Shown here piece by piece: positions 7,197 through 13,122 of a stretch of 53,437 bases of DNA. Source of the stretch: Cellulomonas sp. APG4 (GTDB taxonomy: Bacteria > Actinomycetota > Actinomycetes > Actinomycetales > Cellulomonadaceae); NCBI RefSeq assembly GCF_009996735.1, contig NZ_JAACYI010000024.1, forward strand, positions 1-53,437. The letters run 5' to 3'. The notes beneath the pieces were generated by a model that searched no databases, was not told the DNA's origin, and saw nothing but the letters and a program-made list of their open reading frames with translations. Made by a program: the position numbers and the translations under genes. How positions within the stretch are numbered: position 1 is the first letter of the stretch; the number at the start of each line of letters is the position of its first letter.

Positions 7197-8221
7197 GCGC
7201 CCCGGTCCCGGACGGCCGGCTCCCCGAGCACGACGTCGTCGTCCTCGCCGGTGGTGCCGCCCGCCGCCTGGGCGGTGTGAGCAAGGCCGAGGTGCTCGTC
7301 GCCGGGCGCATGCTGCTCGACCACGTGCTCGACGCGGCCACGCATGCGCGGTGCGTCGTCGTCGTGGGGCCCGAGCGTCTCGCGCGTCCCGGGGTGGCGA
7401 CCACGCTCGAGCACCCGGCGTCCGGCGGGCCGGTCGCGGGCATCGACGCGGGGCTCACCGCGCTGGACCCGGCGCACGACACGGCGCTGGACCCGGTGCG
7501 CGACGCGGTGCCGGGCGCCGCGCCCGGCACGGCGTCCGAGGACCGGGCGTCGCCCGGTCCGTCGTCCGCGCAGCCCGGGGAGCCCGCGGTGCTCGTGCTG
7601 CCGTGCGACGTGCCGAGGGCGGCGCTCGTGGTGCCGACCGTGCTCCAGGCTCTCGCCGCCCACCCCGAGGCCGACGCCGCGCGGCTCGTCGACGCCGACG
7701 GCCACGGCCAGCTCGTCGCCGCCTACCGCCGTGCCCCGCTGCGTCGCGCCCTCGCCGAGCTCATGGCCACCGGTGGCGTGCACGGGGTCTCGGTGCGACG
7801 CCTCGACGAGCACCTGGACGTGGTGGACGTGCCCGACCCGAGCGGCGCGGGGGCGGACGCGGACACGTGGCACGATGTCCGGACGCTCGACGAGGCGATC
7901 TCCGGGAGGCAGACGATGACCCAGCCGGCACCCGAGGGCGCGCACCAGGACCCGACGCTGCCAGGAGGCACGCTGCACGCCTGGGCCGCGACGCTGGTCG
8001 AGGACCTGGACGCCAGTGCCGACGCCCTCGACATCGACGTGCTGCTCGATCTCGCGCGGGACGTCGCGCACCACGTGGCGCGCCCCGCCGTGCCGGTGAC
8101 GAGCTTCCTCGTCGGCTACGCGGTCGCTGCGCGCGGCGGTGACAGGGCGGCGCTCGACGCGGTGGTCGCGCGGGTCACCGAGCTCGCGCAGCACCGCGAC
8201 GGGGCGGGTGAGGCCGGGTGA
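7193..8221 (+). CDS. mobA: MobA-like molybdenum cofactor guanylyltransferase fused to a DUF6457 domain
   Basis: Expected to attach GMP to Mo-molybdopterin to give the guanine dinucleotide form NarG needs. Residues 13-235 are the nucleotidyltransferase: LAGGAARRLGG at 18-28 and LPCDVP at 136-141. The usual Asp of GxDK is Ser30 here. A Pro/Ala-rich insertion at about 92-132 has no counterpart in standard MobA. Residues 242-342 form a separate helical DUF6457 domain (LHAWAATLVEDLDASADALDIDVLLDLARDVAHHV region). GTG at 7193 is chosen because it overlaps the moaC stop as GTGA; moaD overlaps the far end the same way. An internal ATG with a strong ribosome site opens the second domain. Confidence 0.8.
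   Translation: MSAPVPDGRLPEHDVVVLAGGAARRLGGVSKAEVLVAGRMLLDHVLDAATHARCVVVVGPERLARPGVATTLEHPASGGPVAGIDAGLTALDPAHDTALDPVRDAVPGAAPGTASEDRASPGPSSAQPGEPAVLVLPCDVPRAALVVPTVLQALAAHPEADAARLVDADGHGQLVAAYRRAPLRRALAELMATGGVHGVSVRRLDEHLDVVDVPDPSGAGADADTWHDVRTLDEAISGRQTMTQPAPEGAHQDPTLPGGTLHAWAATLVEDLDASADALDIDVLLDLARDVAHHVARPAVPVTSFLVGYAVAARGGDRAALDAVVARVTELAQHRDGAGEAG
7904..7918 (+). promoter_or_regulatory. Internal ribosome binding site and in-frame start for the DUF6457 domain
   Basis: GGGAGG at 7904-7909 sits six bases before an in-frame ATG at 7916. The start coincides with the junction between the MobA and DUF6457 domains, so a free 101-residue DUF6457 protein could be made as well as the fusion. 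Confidence 0.5.
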
Positions 8222-8466
8222 CCGGCACCGTCACGGTGCGCTACTTCGCGGCCGCTGCCGAGGCTGCGGGCACCGACAGCGAGCAGGTCACCGCCACGAC
8301 GGCCGGTGAGCTGCGCGCCGCGATGACCTCGACCCACGGGGCGGACCTCGCGCGTGTCCTCACGCGCTGCTCGCTGCTCGCCGACGGCGTGCGGCTCGAC
8401 ACCGACGACGCGCCGGTCCCCGCGGGGGCCACGGTCGACGTGCTCCCGCCCTTCGCCGGCGGCTGA
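8218..8466 (+). CDS. moaD: Molybdopterin synthase sulfur carrier subunit MoaD
   Basis: Small ubiquitin-fold protein of 82 residues ending PPFAGG; the terminal diglycine is adenylated and thiocarboxylated by a MoeZ/MoeB protein and supplies the dithiolene sulfur. TVRYFAAAAEAAG at 4-16 is the usual MoaD opening. It overlaps mobA by GTGA and is the last gene of the plus-strand cofactor run; its likely partner MoaE is encoded at 9832-10302 on the other strand. Confidence 0.95.
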   Translation: MTGTVTVRYFAAAAEAAGTDSEQVTATTAGELRAAMTSTHGADLARVLTRCSLLADGVRLDTDDAPVPAGATVDVLPPFAGG

Positions 8467-8538
8467 CCGGCTCGGTCCCGGAGTCGGTGCCGCCGCGGAC
8501 GTCGCGACGCTCCGGCTCACCGTCGGGACGCGTGCTGC

Positions 8539-8642
8539 GGTCCGTCCACGCGGTGCATGTGACGGGTGGGGCCGGTGTGGCTCGTGGGACGTCGCACGAG
8601 CCCCACGGTGCTCACGAGTCACACGCACCGCGTGGACGGACC
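8539..8642. terminator. Long inverted repeat between convergent moaD and moaA
   Basis: Left arm 8539-8563 and right arm 8618-8642 are complementary over 25 bases with one mismatch, enclosing 54 bases that themselves contain a shorter imperfect GTGGCTCGTG/CGCACGAGCCCCAC pairing. The position between convergent operons suggests a two-way transcription stop, though no T tract follows. Confidence 0.7.
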
Positions 8643-8663
8643 ACGGCACGGGCCGGCTGCGGG

Positions 8664-8744
8664 CTCGACGGGGTGCGGCGGGCTCGGTGGGGTGCGGCGG
8701 GCTGCGGGCTCGGTGGGGTTCGGCGGGCTCGGTGGGACGGGCGG
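8664..8744 (+). repeat. 19-bp G-rich tandem repeats with G-quadruplex motif
   Basis: Four copies of a unit like CTCGGTGGGGTGCGGCGGG occur at 8664-8682, 8683-8701, 8709-8727 and 8728-8744 (the last short), with a 7-base insertion between the second and third. From 8670 to 8741 there are nine runs of at least three G separated by 2-6 bases. The rest of the 8467-8785 gap beyond this and the inverted repeat shows no gene. Confidence 0.75.
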
Positions 8745-8785
8745 ATGCCCGAGCGCTCGCGCGGCACACCGGTCGTGCGGGGCGC

Positions 8786-9835
8786 TCAGCCGCCGATCGC
8801 GCTCATGGGGCGGTCGGGCTGGAGGAACGACGGGTCGTCGATGTCGTGGCCCGGCTTCTTGCCCGCGAGGCACGCCCGGAAGGCGGCGCCCAGGGCGTCG
8901 TCGTCGGCGCCCTCGCGCAGCAGCGTGCGCAGGTCCGTCTCGCTGCGCGCGAACAGGCACGCACGCAGCTGGCCGTCGGCCGTGAGGCGCACGCGGTCGC
9001 ACGCGCCGCAGAAGGGCGCGCTGACCGAGGCGATCACGCCGACGGTCGCAGGGCCGCCGTCGACGTACCAGAGCTCGGCCGGCGCCGAGCCGCGCCCGGG
9101 CACCTCGGTGAGCTCGAACGCGGTGCGCAGCCGCTCGAGGATCTCGCCCTGGGTGACCATCGAGGTGCGCTCCCAGGTGTGGCCCGCGTCGAGCGGCATC
9201 TGCTCGATGAACCGCATCTGGTAGCCGCGCTCGATCGCGAAGCGCGTGAGCGCGACCACCTCGTCGTCGTTGACGCCGCGCATCGCCACGGCGTTGAGCT
9301 TGATCGGCGTGAAGCCCACCGAGTCGGCCGCCGCGATCCCCGCGAGCGTGTCGTGCAGGCGGTCGCGGCGCGTGAGCGTGCGGAACCGCTCGCGGTCGAG
9401 CGTGTCGATGCTGATGTTGACGCGAGCCAGGCCCGCATCGCGCAGCGGGGCGGCGAGCGCGGGCAGCCGCAGTGCGTTCGTGGTGAGCGAGACCTCGGGG
9501 CGCCCCTGCGGTCCCTCGAGCTCGGCGATGCGCCGCACCACGTCGACGACGTCGGGCCGCAGCAACGGCTCACCGCCCGTGAGGCGCACCTCGGTGATGC
9601 CCAGACCCACGCCGACGCGCGCGATCCGCACCAGCTCGTCGGTGCTGAGCATCGTCGAGCCCGCGAGCCACGGCACGCCCTCGGCGGGCATGCAGTACGT
9701 GCAGCGCAGCGAGCAGCGGTCGGTCAGGGAGATGCGCAGGTCCCGGTGCAGCCGGCCGTGCCGGTCGACGAGGGGCGCAGGCCCGGTGCCGGTCGTGCCA
9801 CGCGGCGCGGGGCTCGTGCGGGGCTCGGTGCTCAT
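8786..9835 (-). CDS. moaA: GTP 3',8-cyclase MoaA
   Basis: Radical SAM enzyme that starts molybdopterin synthesis from GTP. At 349 aa it carries the N-terminal CxxxCxxC cluster (C41, C45, C48 in DRCSLRCTYC), the LTGGEPLLR SAM-binding stretch near 85, a C-terminal second [4Fe-4S] site (C276, C279, C293 in FCGACDRVRL and LRACLF) and the terminal MSAIGG whose diglycine takes part in catalysis. The ATG at 9835 overlaps the moaE stop as ATGA; the longer open frame upstream is the shadow of moaE. It is the last gene of mogA-moaE-moaA. Confidence 0.96.
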   Translation of the reverse strand: MSTEPRTSPAPRGTTGTGPAPLVDRHGRLHRDLRISLTDRCSLRCTYCMPAEGVPWLAGSTMLSTDELVRIARVGVGLGITEVRLTGGEPLLRPDVVDVVRRIAELEGPQGRPEVSLTTNALRLPALAAPLRDAGLARVNISIDTLDRERFRTLTRRDRLHDTLAGIAAADSVGFTPIKLNAVAMRGVNDDEVVALTRFAIERGYQMRFIEQMPLDAGHTWERTSMVTQGEILERLRTAFELTEVPGRGSAPAELWYVDGGPATVGVIASVSAPFCGACDRVRLTADGQLRACLFARSETDLRTLLREGADDDALGAAFRACLAGKKPGHDIDDPSFLQPDRPMSAIGG

Positions 9836-10302
9836 GCCGACCCCACCCACACGTGCGAGCCGTCCGCGAGCAGCTCGCGCTTCCACACGGGCAGCTCGGC
9901 CTTGACGCACTCGACCAGGTCGCGGCACACGGTGAACGCGAGCTCGCGGTGCGCCGTGGCGACCGCGACGACGATCGCGGGCTCGCCGACCTCGAGGCGG
10001 CCCACGCGGTGGCTGACCGCGAGGCCGAGCACGCCGTCGTGCGCGGCGGCGGTCGATGCGAGTCGTTCGAGCACCGCCGGTGCGTCGGGGTGCGCCGAGT
10101 ACTCGAGCGCGGTGACCTCGCCGGTCACCGACGGGTCGTGGTCGCGCACCTGCCCGACGAACGTCGCGACGGCCCCCGCTCGCGTGTGCTGCACGGCGGC
10201 GACGTGCGCGGCGAGGTCGAGCGGCTGCGCGCTGAGGGCCGCGTGCACGGGCTGCGGCCCGGCGTGAGGGGTCGGCCCCCGGACGTCGGTGGGTGCGGTC
10301 AT
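9832..10302 (-). CDS. moaE: Molybdopterin synthase catalytic subunit MoaE
   Basis: Large subunit of molybdopterin synthase, 156 aa, pairing with MoaD. Landmarks are GAVATFVGQVRDHD near 43-56, VTALEYSAHPDA near 63-74, VSHRVGRLEVGEP near 96-108 and VKAELPVWKRE near 133-143 with the active-site lysines. Both ends overlap neighbours by four bases, so mogA, moaE and moaA are translated as a coupled unit. Confidence 0.95.
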   Translation of the reverse strand: MTAPTDVRGPTPHAGPQPVHAALSAQPLDLAAHVAAVQHTRAGAVATFVGQVRDHDPSVTGEVTALEYSAHPDAPAVLERLASTAAAHDGVLGLAVSHRVGRLEVGEPAIVVAVATAHRELAFTVCRDLVECVKAELPVWKRELLADGSHVWVGSA

Positions 10303-10805
10303 GCGTGGTCCCCTCCCTCGAGCTGGGCGAGCAGGTGGCCGAGCAGAGGCAGGACGACGTCGAGGCCCTCATCCACGCCCGACGGCGAGCCGGGCAGGTT
10401 GACGACGACGGCGCCCTCGGCGGTCACCCCGACCACGCCGCGGGACAGGACCGCGGTGGGCACGCGCTCGGCGCCGCGGCGCCGTAGCTCCTCGGCGACG
10501 CCGGGCAGCTCACGGTCGACGACGGTGCGTGTCGCCTCGGGGGTGAGGTCGCGCGGCCCCACGCCCGTGCCTCCGCTCGTGACGACCACGCGCGCACCCG
10601 CGGCGAGGGCCGCCCGCAGCGCGTCGGCGACGCTGGCCACGCCGTCGGGCACGACGACGGCGTCGTCGACCTCGAGGCCGGCCGCCCGCAGCAGCTCGAC
10701 GGCCCGCGGGCCGGAGCGGTCCTCGGCCGTGCCGCTCGCGCAGCGGTCGGAGGCGACCACCACGGCCGCCCGGACCCCTGCGCGCAGCTGCTCGGAGTGC
10801 CCCAT
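10299..10805 (-). CDS. mogA: Molybdopterin adenylyltransferase MogA/MoaB
   Basis: Adenylylates molybdopterin before molybdate insertion by MoeA. The 168 residues show VVVASDRCASGTAEDRSGP near 15-33, TSGGTGVGPRDLTPEAT near 75-91 and VVNLPGSPSG near 134-143. It leads the minus-strand cofactor operon and overlaps moaE. A TACGGT box six bases before the ATG points to a leaderless message. Confidence 0.92.
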   Translation of the reverse strand: MGHSEQLRAGVRAAVVVASDRCASGTAEDRSGPRAVELLRAAGLEVDDAVVVPDGVASVADALRAALAAGARVVVTSGGTGVGPRDLTPEATRTVVDRELPGVAEELRRRGAERVPTAVLSRGVVGVTAEGAVVVNLPGSPSGVDEGLDVVLPLLGHLLAQLEGGDHA

Positions 10806-10811
10806 CGCGCC

Positions 10812-10817
10812 ACCGTA
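10812..10817 (-). promoter_or_regulatory. -10 element of a leaderless promoter for mogA-moaE-moaA
   Basis: Minus-strand TACGGT then GGCGCG then ATG. The spacer GGCGCG is identical to that before the histidine kinase start at 45163. Confidence 0.5.
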
Positions 10818-10826
10818 CCCATCGAA

Positions 10827-10852
10827 GGTCCCAGGTTGACCAGTCGGGGACC
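10827..10852. promoter_or_regulatory. Inverted repeat in the mogA / HTH regulator divergent gap
   Basis: GGTCCC at 10827-10832 pairs with GGGACC at 10847-10852 around a 14-base spacer. It lies directly before the regulator start and just upstream of the mogA promoter, so it could be an autoregulatory operator. This is positional inference. Confidence 0.35.
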
Positions 10853-10867
10853 GTGAAAGATCGAGGC

Positions 10868-11569
10868 ATGGTCCAGGGCAGCCGGCGGCACGAGGCGCGG
10901 GTCGTCGCGGCGCAGAACGCCTACCGCACGCTCGCCTCGCGCAGCCGCATGGAGATCCTCCACCTGCTCCAGCAGACGGACGGTGCGCTCACCGTCGACG
11001 CGATCGCGCGGCACGTCGAGCTGCATCCCAACACGACGCGCGAGCACCTCGACCGGCTGGTCGCGGGCGGGTTCGTCGCGCGCGAGGCGCAGCACACGGG
11101 GGCACGCGGGCGGCCGCGGCTCAGCTACCGCGCGGTCGAGCGCGAGGCCGCGAGCACCATGGACGCGCGCGCCCGTGACCAGCTCGCGCGGCTGCTCGTC
11201 GCGGGCTACGGGCGCCCCATGGCGGCCGTCGAGGTCGAGGCCGAGCACGCGGGCCGCCGCTGGGCGGAGGAGCGCGGTCCGGCGCCGGTCGAGGCGACGG
11301 ACGACCCTGAGGTCGCCCAGCTGGTCGCGCTCGAGCAGCACTTCGAGGAGCTCGGCTTCGAGCCCGAGGTGGACCGCGACGCGCTCGAGGTGCACCTGCT
11401 CAGGTGTCCGCTCGTGGACCTCGCGCGTGAGCGCACCGAGGTGGTGTGCAGCGTGCACCTGGGCCTCACCCGGGGGGTGCTCAACCGCCAGGGCGGGCCG
11501 CTCGAGGCCGCCCGTCTGCAGCCGTTCGTGGGTCCCGAGCACTGCGTGCTGCACCTGCGCCGGAGCTGA
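10868..11569 (+). CDS. Winged-helix regulator with C-terminal three-cysteine domain (SufR-like), nar-adjacent
   Basis: Paralogue of the protein at 4209-4940. Counting from the ATG at 10868 (233 aa; a GTG at 10853 is an alternative), residues 18-90 are a winged helix (SRMEILHLLQQ, AIARHVELHPNTTREHLDRL and a GARGRPRLSYR wing). The C-terminal domain has C180-x13-C194-x31-C226 within LLRCPLVDLARERTEVVCSVHLGL and EHC. Both the spacing and the VHLGL context are the same as in its paralogue. It sits between the cofactor operon and narK, so control of nitrate respiration through a redox or NO-sensitive cluster is the natural hypothesis; ligand and targets are unproven. Confidence 0.8.
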   Translation: MVQGSRRHEARVVAAQNAYRTLASRSRMEILHLLQQTDGALTVDAIARHVELHPNTTREHLDRLVAGGFVAREAQHTGARGRPRLSYRAVEREAASTMDARARDQLARLLVAGYGRPMAAVEVEAEHAGRRWAEERGPAPVEATDDPEVAQLVALEQHFEELGFEPEVDRDALEVHLLRCPLVDLARERTEVVCSVHLGLTRGVLNRQGGPLEAARLQPFVGPEHCVLHLRRS

Positions 11570-11609
11570 TCGTCGGCGCCGGCCGCGTGGCCGCGCGTCG
11601 ATCTTGCAG

Positions 11610-11625
11610 GCGGCGACATCGCCGC
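11610..11625. promoter_or_regulatory. Perfect inverted repeat upstream of narK
   Basis: GCGGCGA and TCGCCGC face each other across CA. It lies 41 bases after the regulator stop and 11 bases before a CRP/FNR-like site. It could be a short terminator for the regulator or a second operator for narK. Confidence 0.4.
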
Positions 11626-11635
11626 TAGGGTCGAG

Positions 11636-11649
11636 GTGACTCGGGTCAC
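11636..11649. promoter_or_regulatory. CRP/FNR-family binding site upstream of narK
   Basis: GTGACTCGGGTCAC fits GTGA-N6-TCAC, the core of the CRP/FNR-type consensus (the base after it is also the expected A). It lies about 120 bases before the narK start, a normal place for an activator of an anaerobic operon. Which family member binds is not shown by the sequence. Confidence 0.6.
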
Positions 11650-11767
11650 ACGCACGCCGATTTTTCACGGTGTTCGCCGCTTCATCACGCGGCGCTCCAC
11701 CGCGAGACTGCGAGCAGGCCCAGGGTGAGCCGCGGGCAGGGCTCGAGCGCACGGACCAGGAGGAGCG

Positions 11768-13075
11768 ATGGCGTCACTCGTCTCACCGAAGGTGGACCTC
11801 GCCACCTGGGACCCGGAGGACCCGGAGCGCTGGGACAGCGGCTTCGCGTGGCGCACCCTGTGGATCACCACCTACAACCTGACGCTCGCGTTCTGCGTCT
11901 GGTACCTGGTGAGCGCGATCGCCCCGCGGCTCAACGACATCGGCTTCGACCTGACCAAGGGCCAGCTCTACTGGCTCGTCGCGATCCCGGGCCTCGCGGG
12001 CGGGCTCATGCGGCTGATCTACATGTTCCTGCCGCCCATCGTGGGTACGCGCACGCTCGTGGGCGGCTCGGCGACGCTCATGCTGCTGCCGATGCTCGGC
12101 TGGACCCTCGCGATCCGCGACGCCTCGACGCCGTACTCGGTGCTGCTGCTGCTCGCCGCGGCCGCGGGGGTGGGCGGCGGCGCGTTCTCGGGGTTCATGC
12201 CCTCGACCAGCTACTTCTTCCCGAAGCGGCTCTCCGGGACGGCGCTGGGCCTGCAGGCCGGCCTGGGGAACTTCGGCGTGAGCCTCATCCAGTTCCTCAC
12301 CCCGTGGGTCGTGGGGTTCGGCCTGCTGGGCACCGCGGCCCTCACGCCGCAGCAGACGCGCACGGGCGAGGACCTGTGGCTGCACAACGCGGCCCTCGTG
12401 CTCGTGCCCTGGGTGGTGCTCGGCATGGTGCTCGCCGCGGTCTTCCTGCGCCGCGTGCCCATCACCGCCAACTTCCGCGAGCAGCTCGACATCTTCCGCG
12501 AGAAGCACACGTGGATCATGACGGCGATCTACCTCATGACGTTCGGCGCCTTCAGCGGGTTCGCGGCCCAGCTGGGCCTCATCATCGTCAACGAGTACGG
12601 CGGTTTCGAGAACGCACCGGACCCGCTGAAGTTCGCGTTCCTGGGCCCGCTCATCGGCTCGGCCACGCGAGCCGGGTGGGGGCCGCTGTGCGACCGGTTC
12701 GGCGGTGCGGTGTGGACGTTCGTCGCGGGCGTCGGCATGACGCTCAGCACCGCCTTCACGCTGTTCTTCCTGAGCCCCACCGACCGCGGCCAGTTCACCT
12801 GGTTCCTCACCGGGATGCTCGCGATCTTCTTCTTCGCGGGTATCGGCAACGCGGGCACGTTCAAGCAGATGCCGATGATCTTCCCGCGCCGGCAGGCGGG
12901 CGGGGTGATCGGCTTCACCGCCTCGATCGCGGCGTTCGGCCCGTTCCTCGTGGGGATCGCGCTGTCGATGGTCGCGCCGCGCGCGTTCTTCCTCGGCTGC
13001 ACCGTCTTCTTCGCCGTGTGCACCCTCCTGACCTGGGTGTACTACGCCCGCCCGGGAGCGCCCAAGCCCAGCTGA
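11768..13075 (+). CDS. narK: Nitrate/nitrite transporter NarK
   Basis: Major facilitator carrier of 435 aa with about 12 membrane segments that imports nitrate and/or exports nitrite. The two nitrate-signature regions are visible: GGGAFSGFMPSTSYFFPKR near 137-155 with ALGLQAGLGNFG after it, and GIGNAGTFKQMPMIFPRR near 358-375 with GFTASIAAFGPF after it. An AGGAGGAGCG ribosome site precedes the ATG. It heads the narKGHJI run, 47 bases before narG, and lies downstream of a CRP/FNR-like site. Confidence 0.95.
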   Translation: MASLVSPKVDLATWDPEDPERWDSGFAWRTLWITTYNLTLAFCVWYLVSAIAPRLNDIGFDLTKGQLYWLVAIPGLAGGLMRLIYMFLPPIVGTRTLVGGSATLMLLPMLGWTLAIRDASTPYSVLLLLAAAAGVGGGAFSGFMPSTSYFFPKRLSGTALGLQAGLGNFGVSLIQFLTPWVVGFGLLGTAALTPQQTRTGEDLWLHNAALVLVPWVVLGMVLAAVFLRRVPITANFREQLDIFREKHTWIMTAIYLMTFGAFSGFAAQLGLIIVNEYGGFENAPDPLKFAFLGPLIGSATRAGWGPLCDRFGGAVWTFVAGVGMTLSTAFTLFFLSPTDRGQFTWFLTGMLAIFFFAGIGNAGTFKQMPMIFPRRQAGGVIGFTASIAAFGPFLVGIALSMVAPRAFFLGCTVFFAVCTLLTWVYYARPGAPKPS

Positions 13076-13122
13076 CCCACCCGTCCCGACCGGGGGCGCC
13101 GCACGACCGTGAGGAGCCGTAG

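Noticed and set aside
8354-10267. 637-codon plus-strand open frame across moaD, the repeat region and antisense moaA/moaE
   Set aside because: It overlaps well-supported genes and encodes no recognisable domain.
10806-10852. Molybdenum cofactor riboswitch ahead of mogA
   Set aside because: The mogA start is six bases after its -10 box, leaving no leader; no such structure is seen before moeA either.
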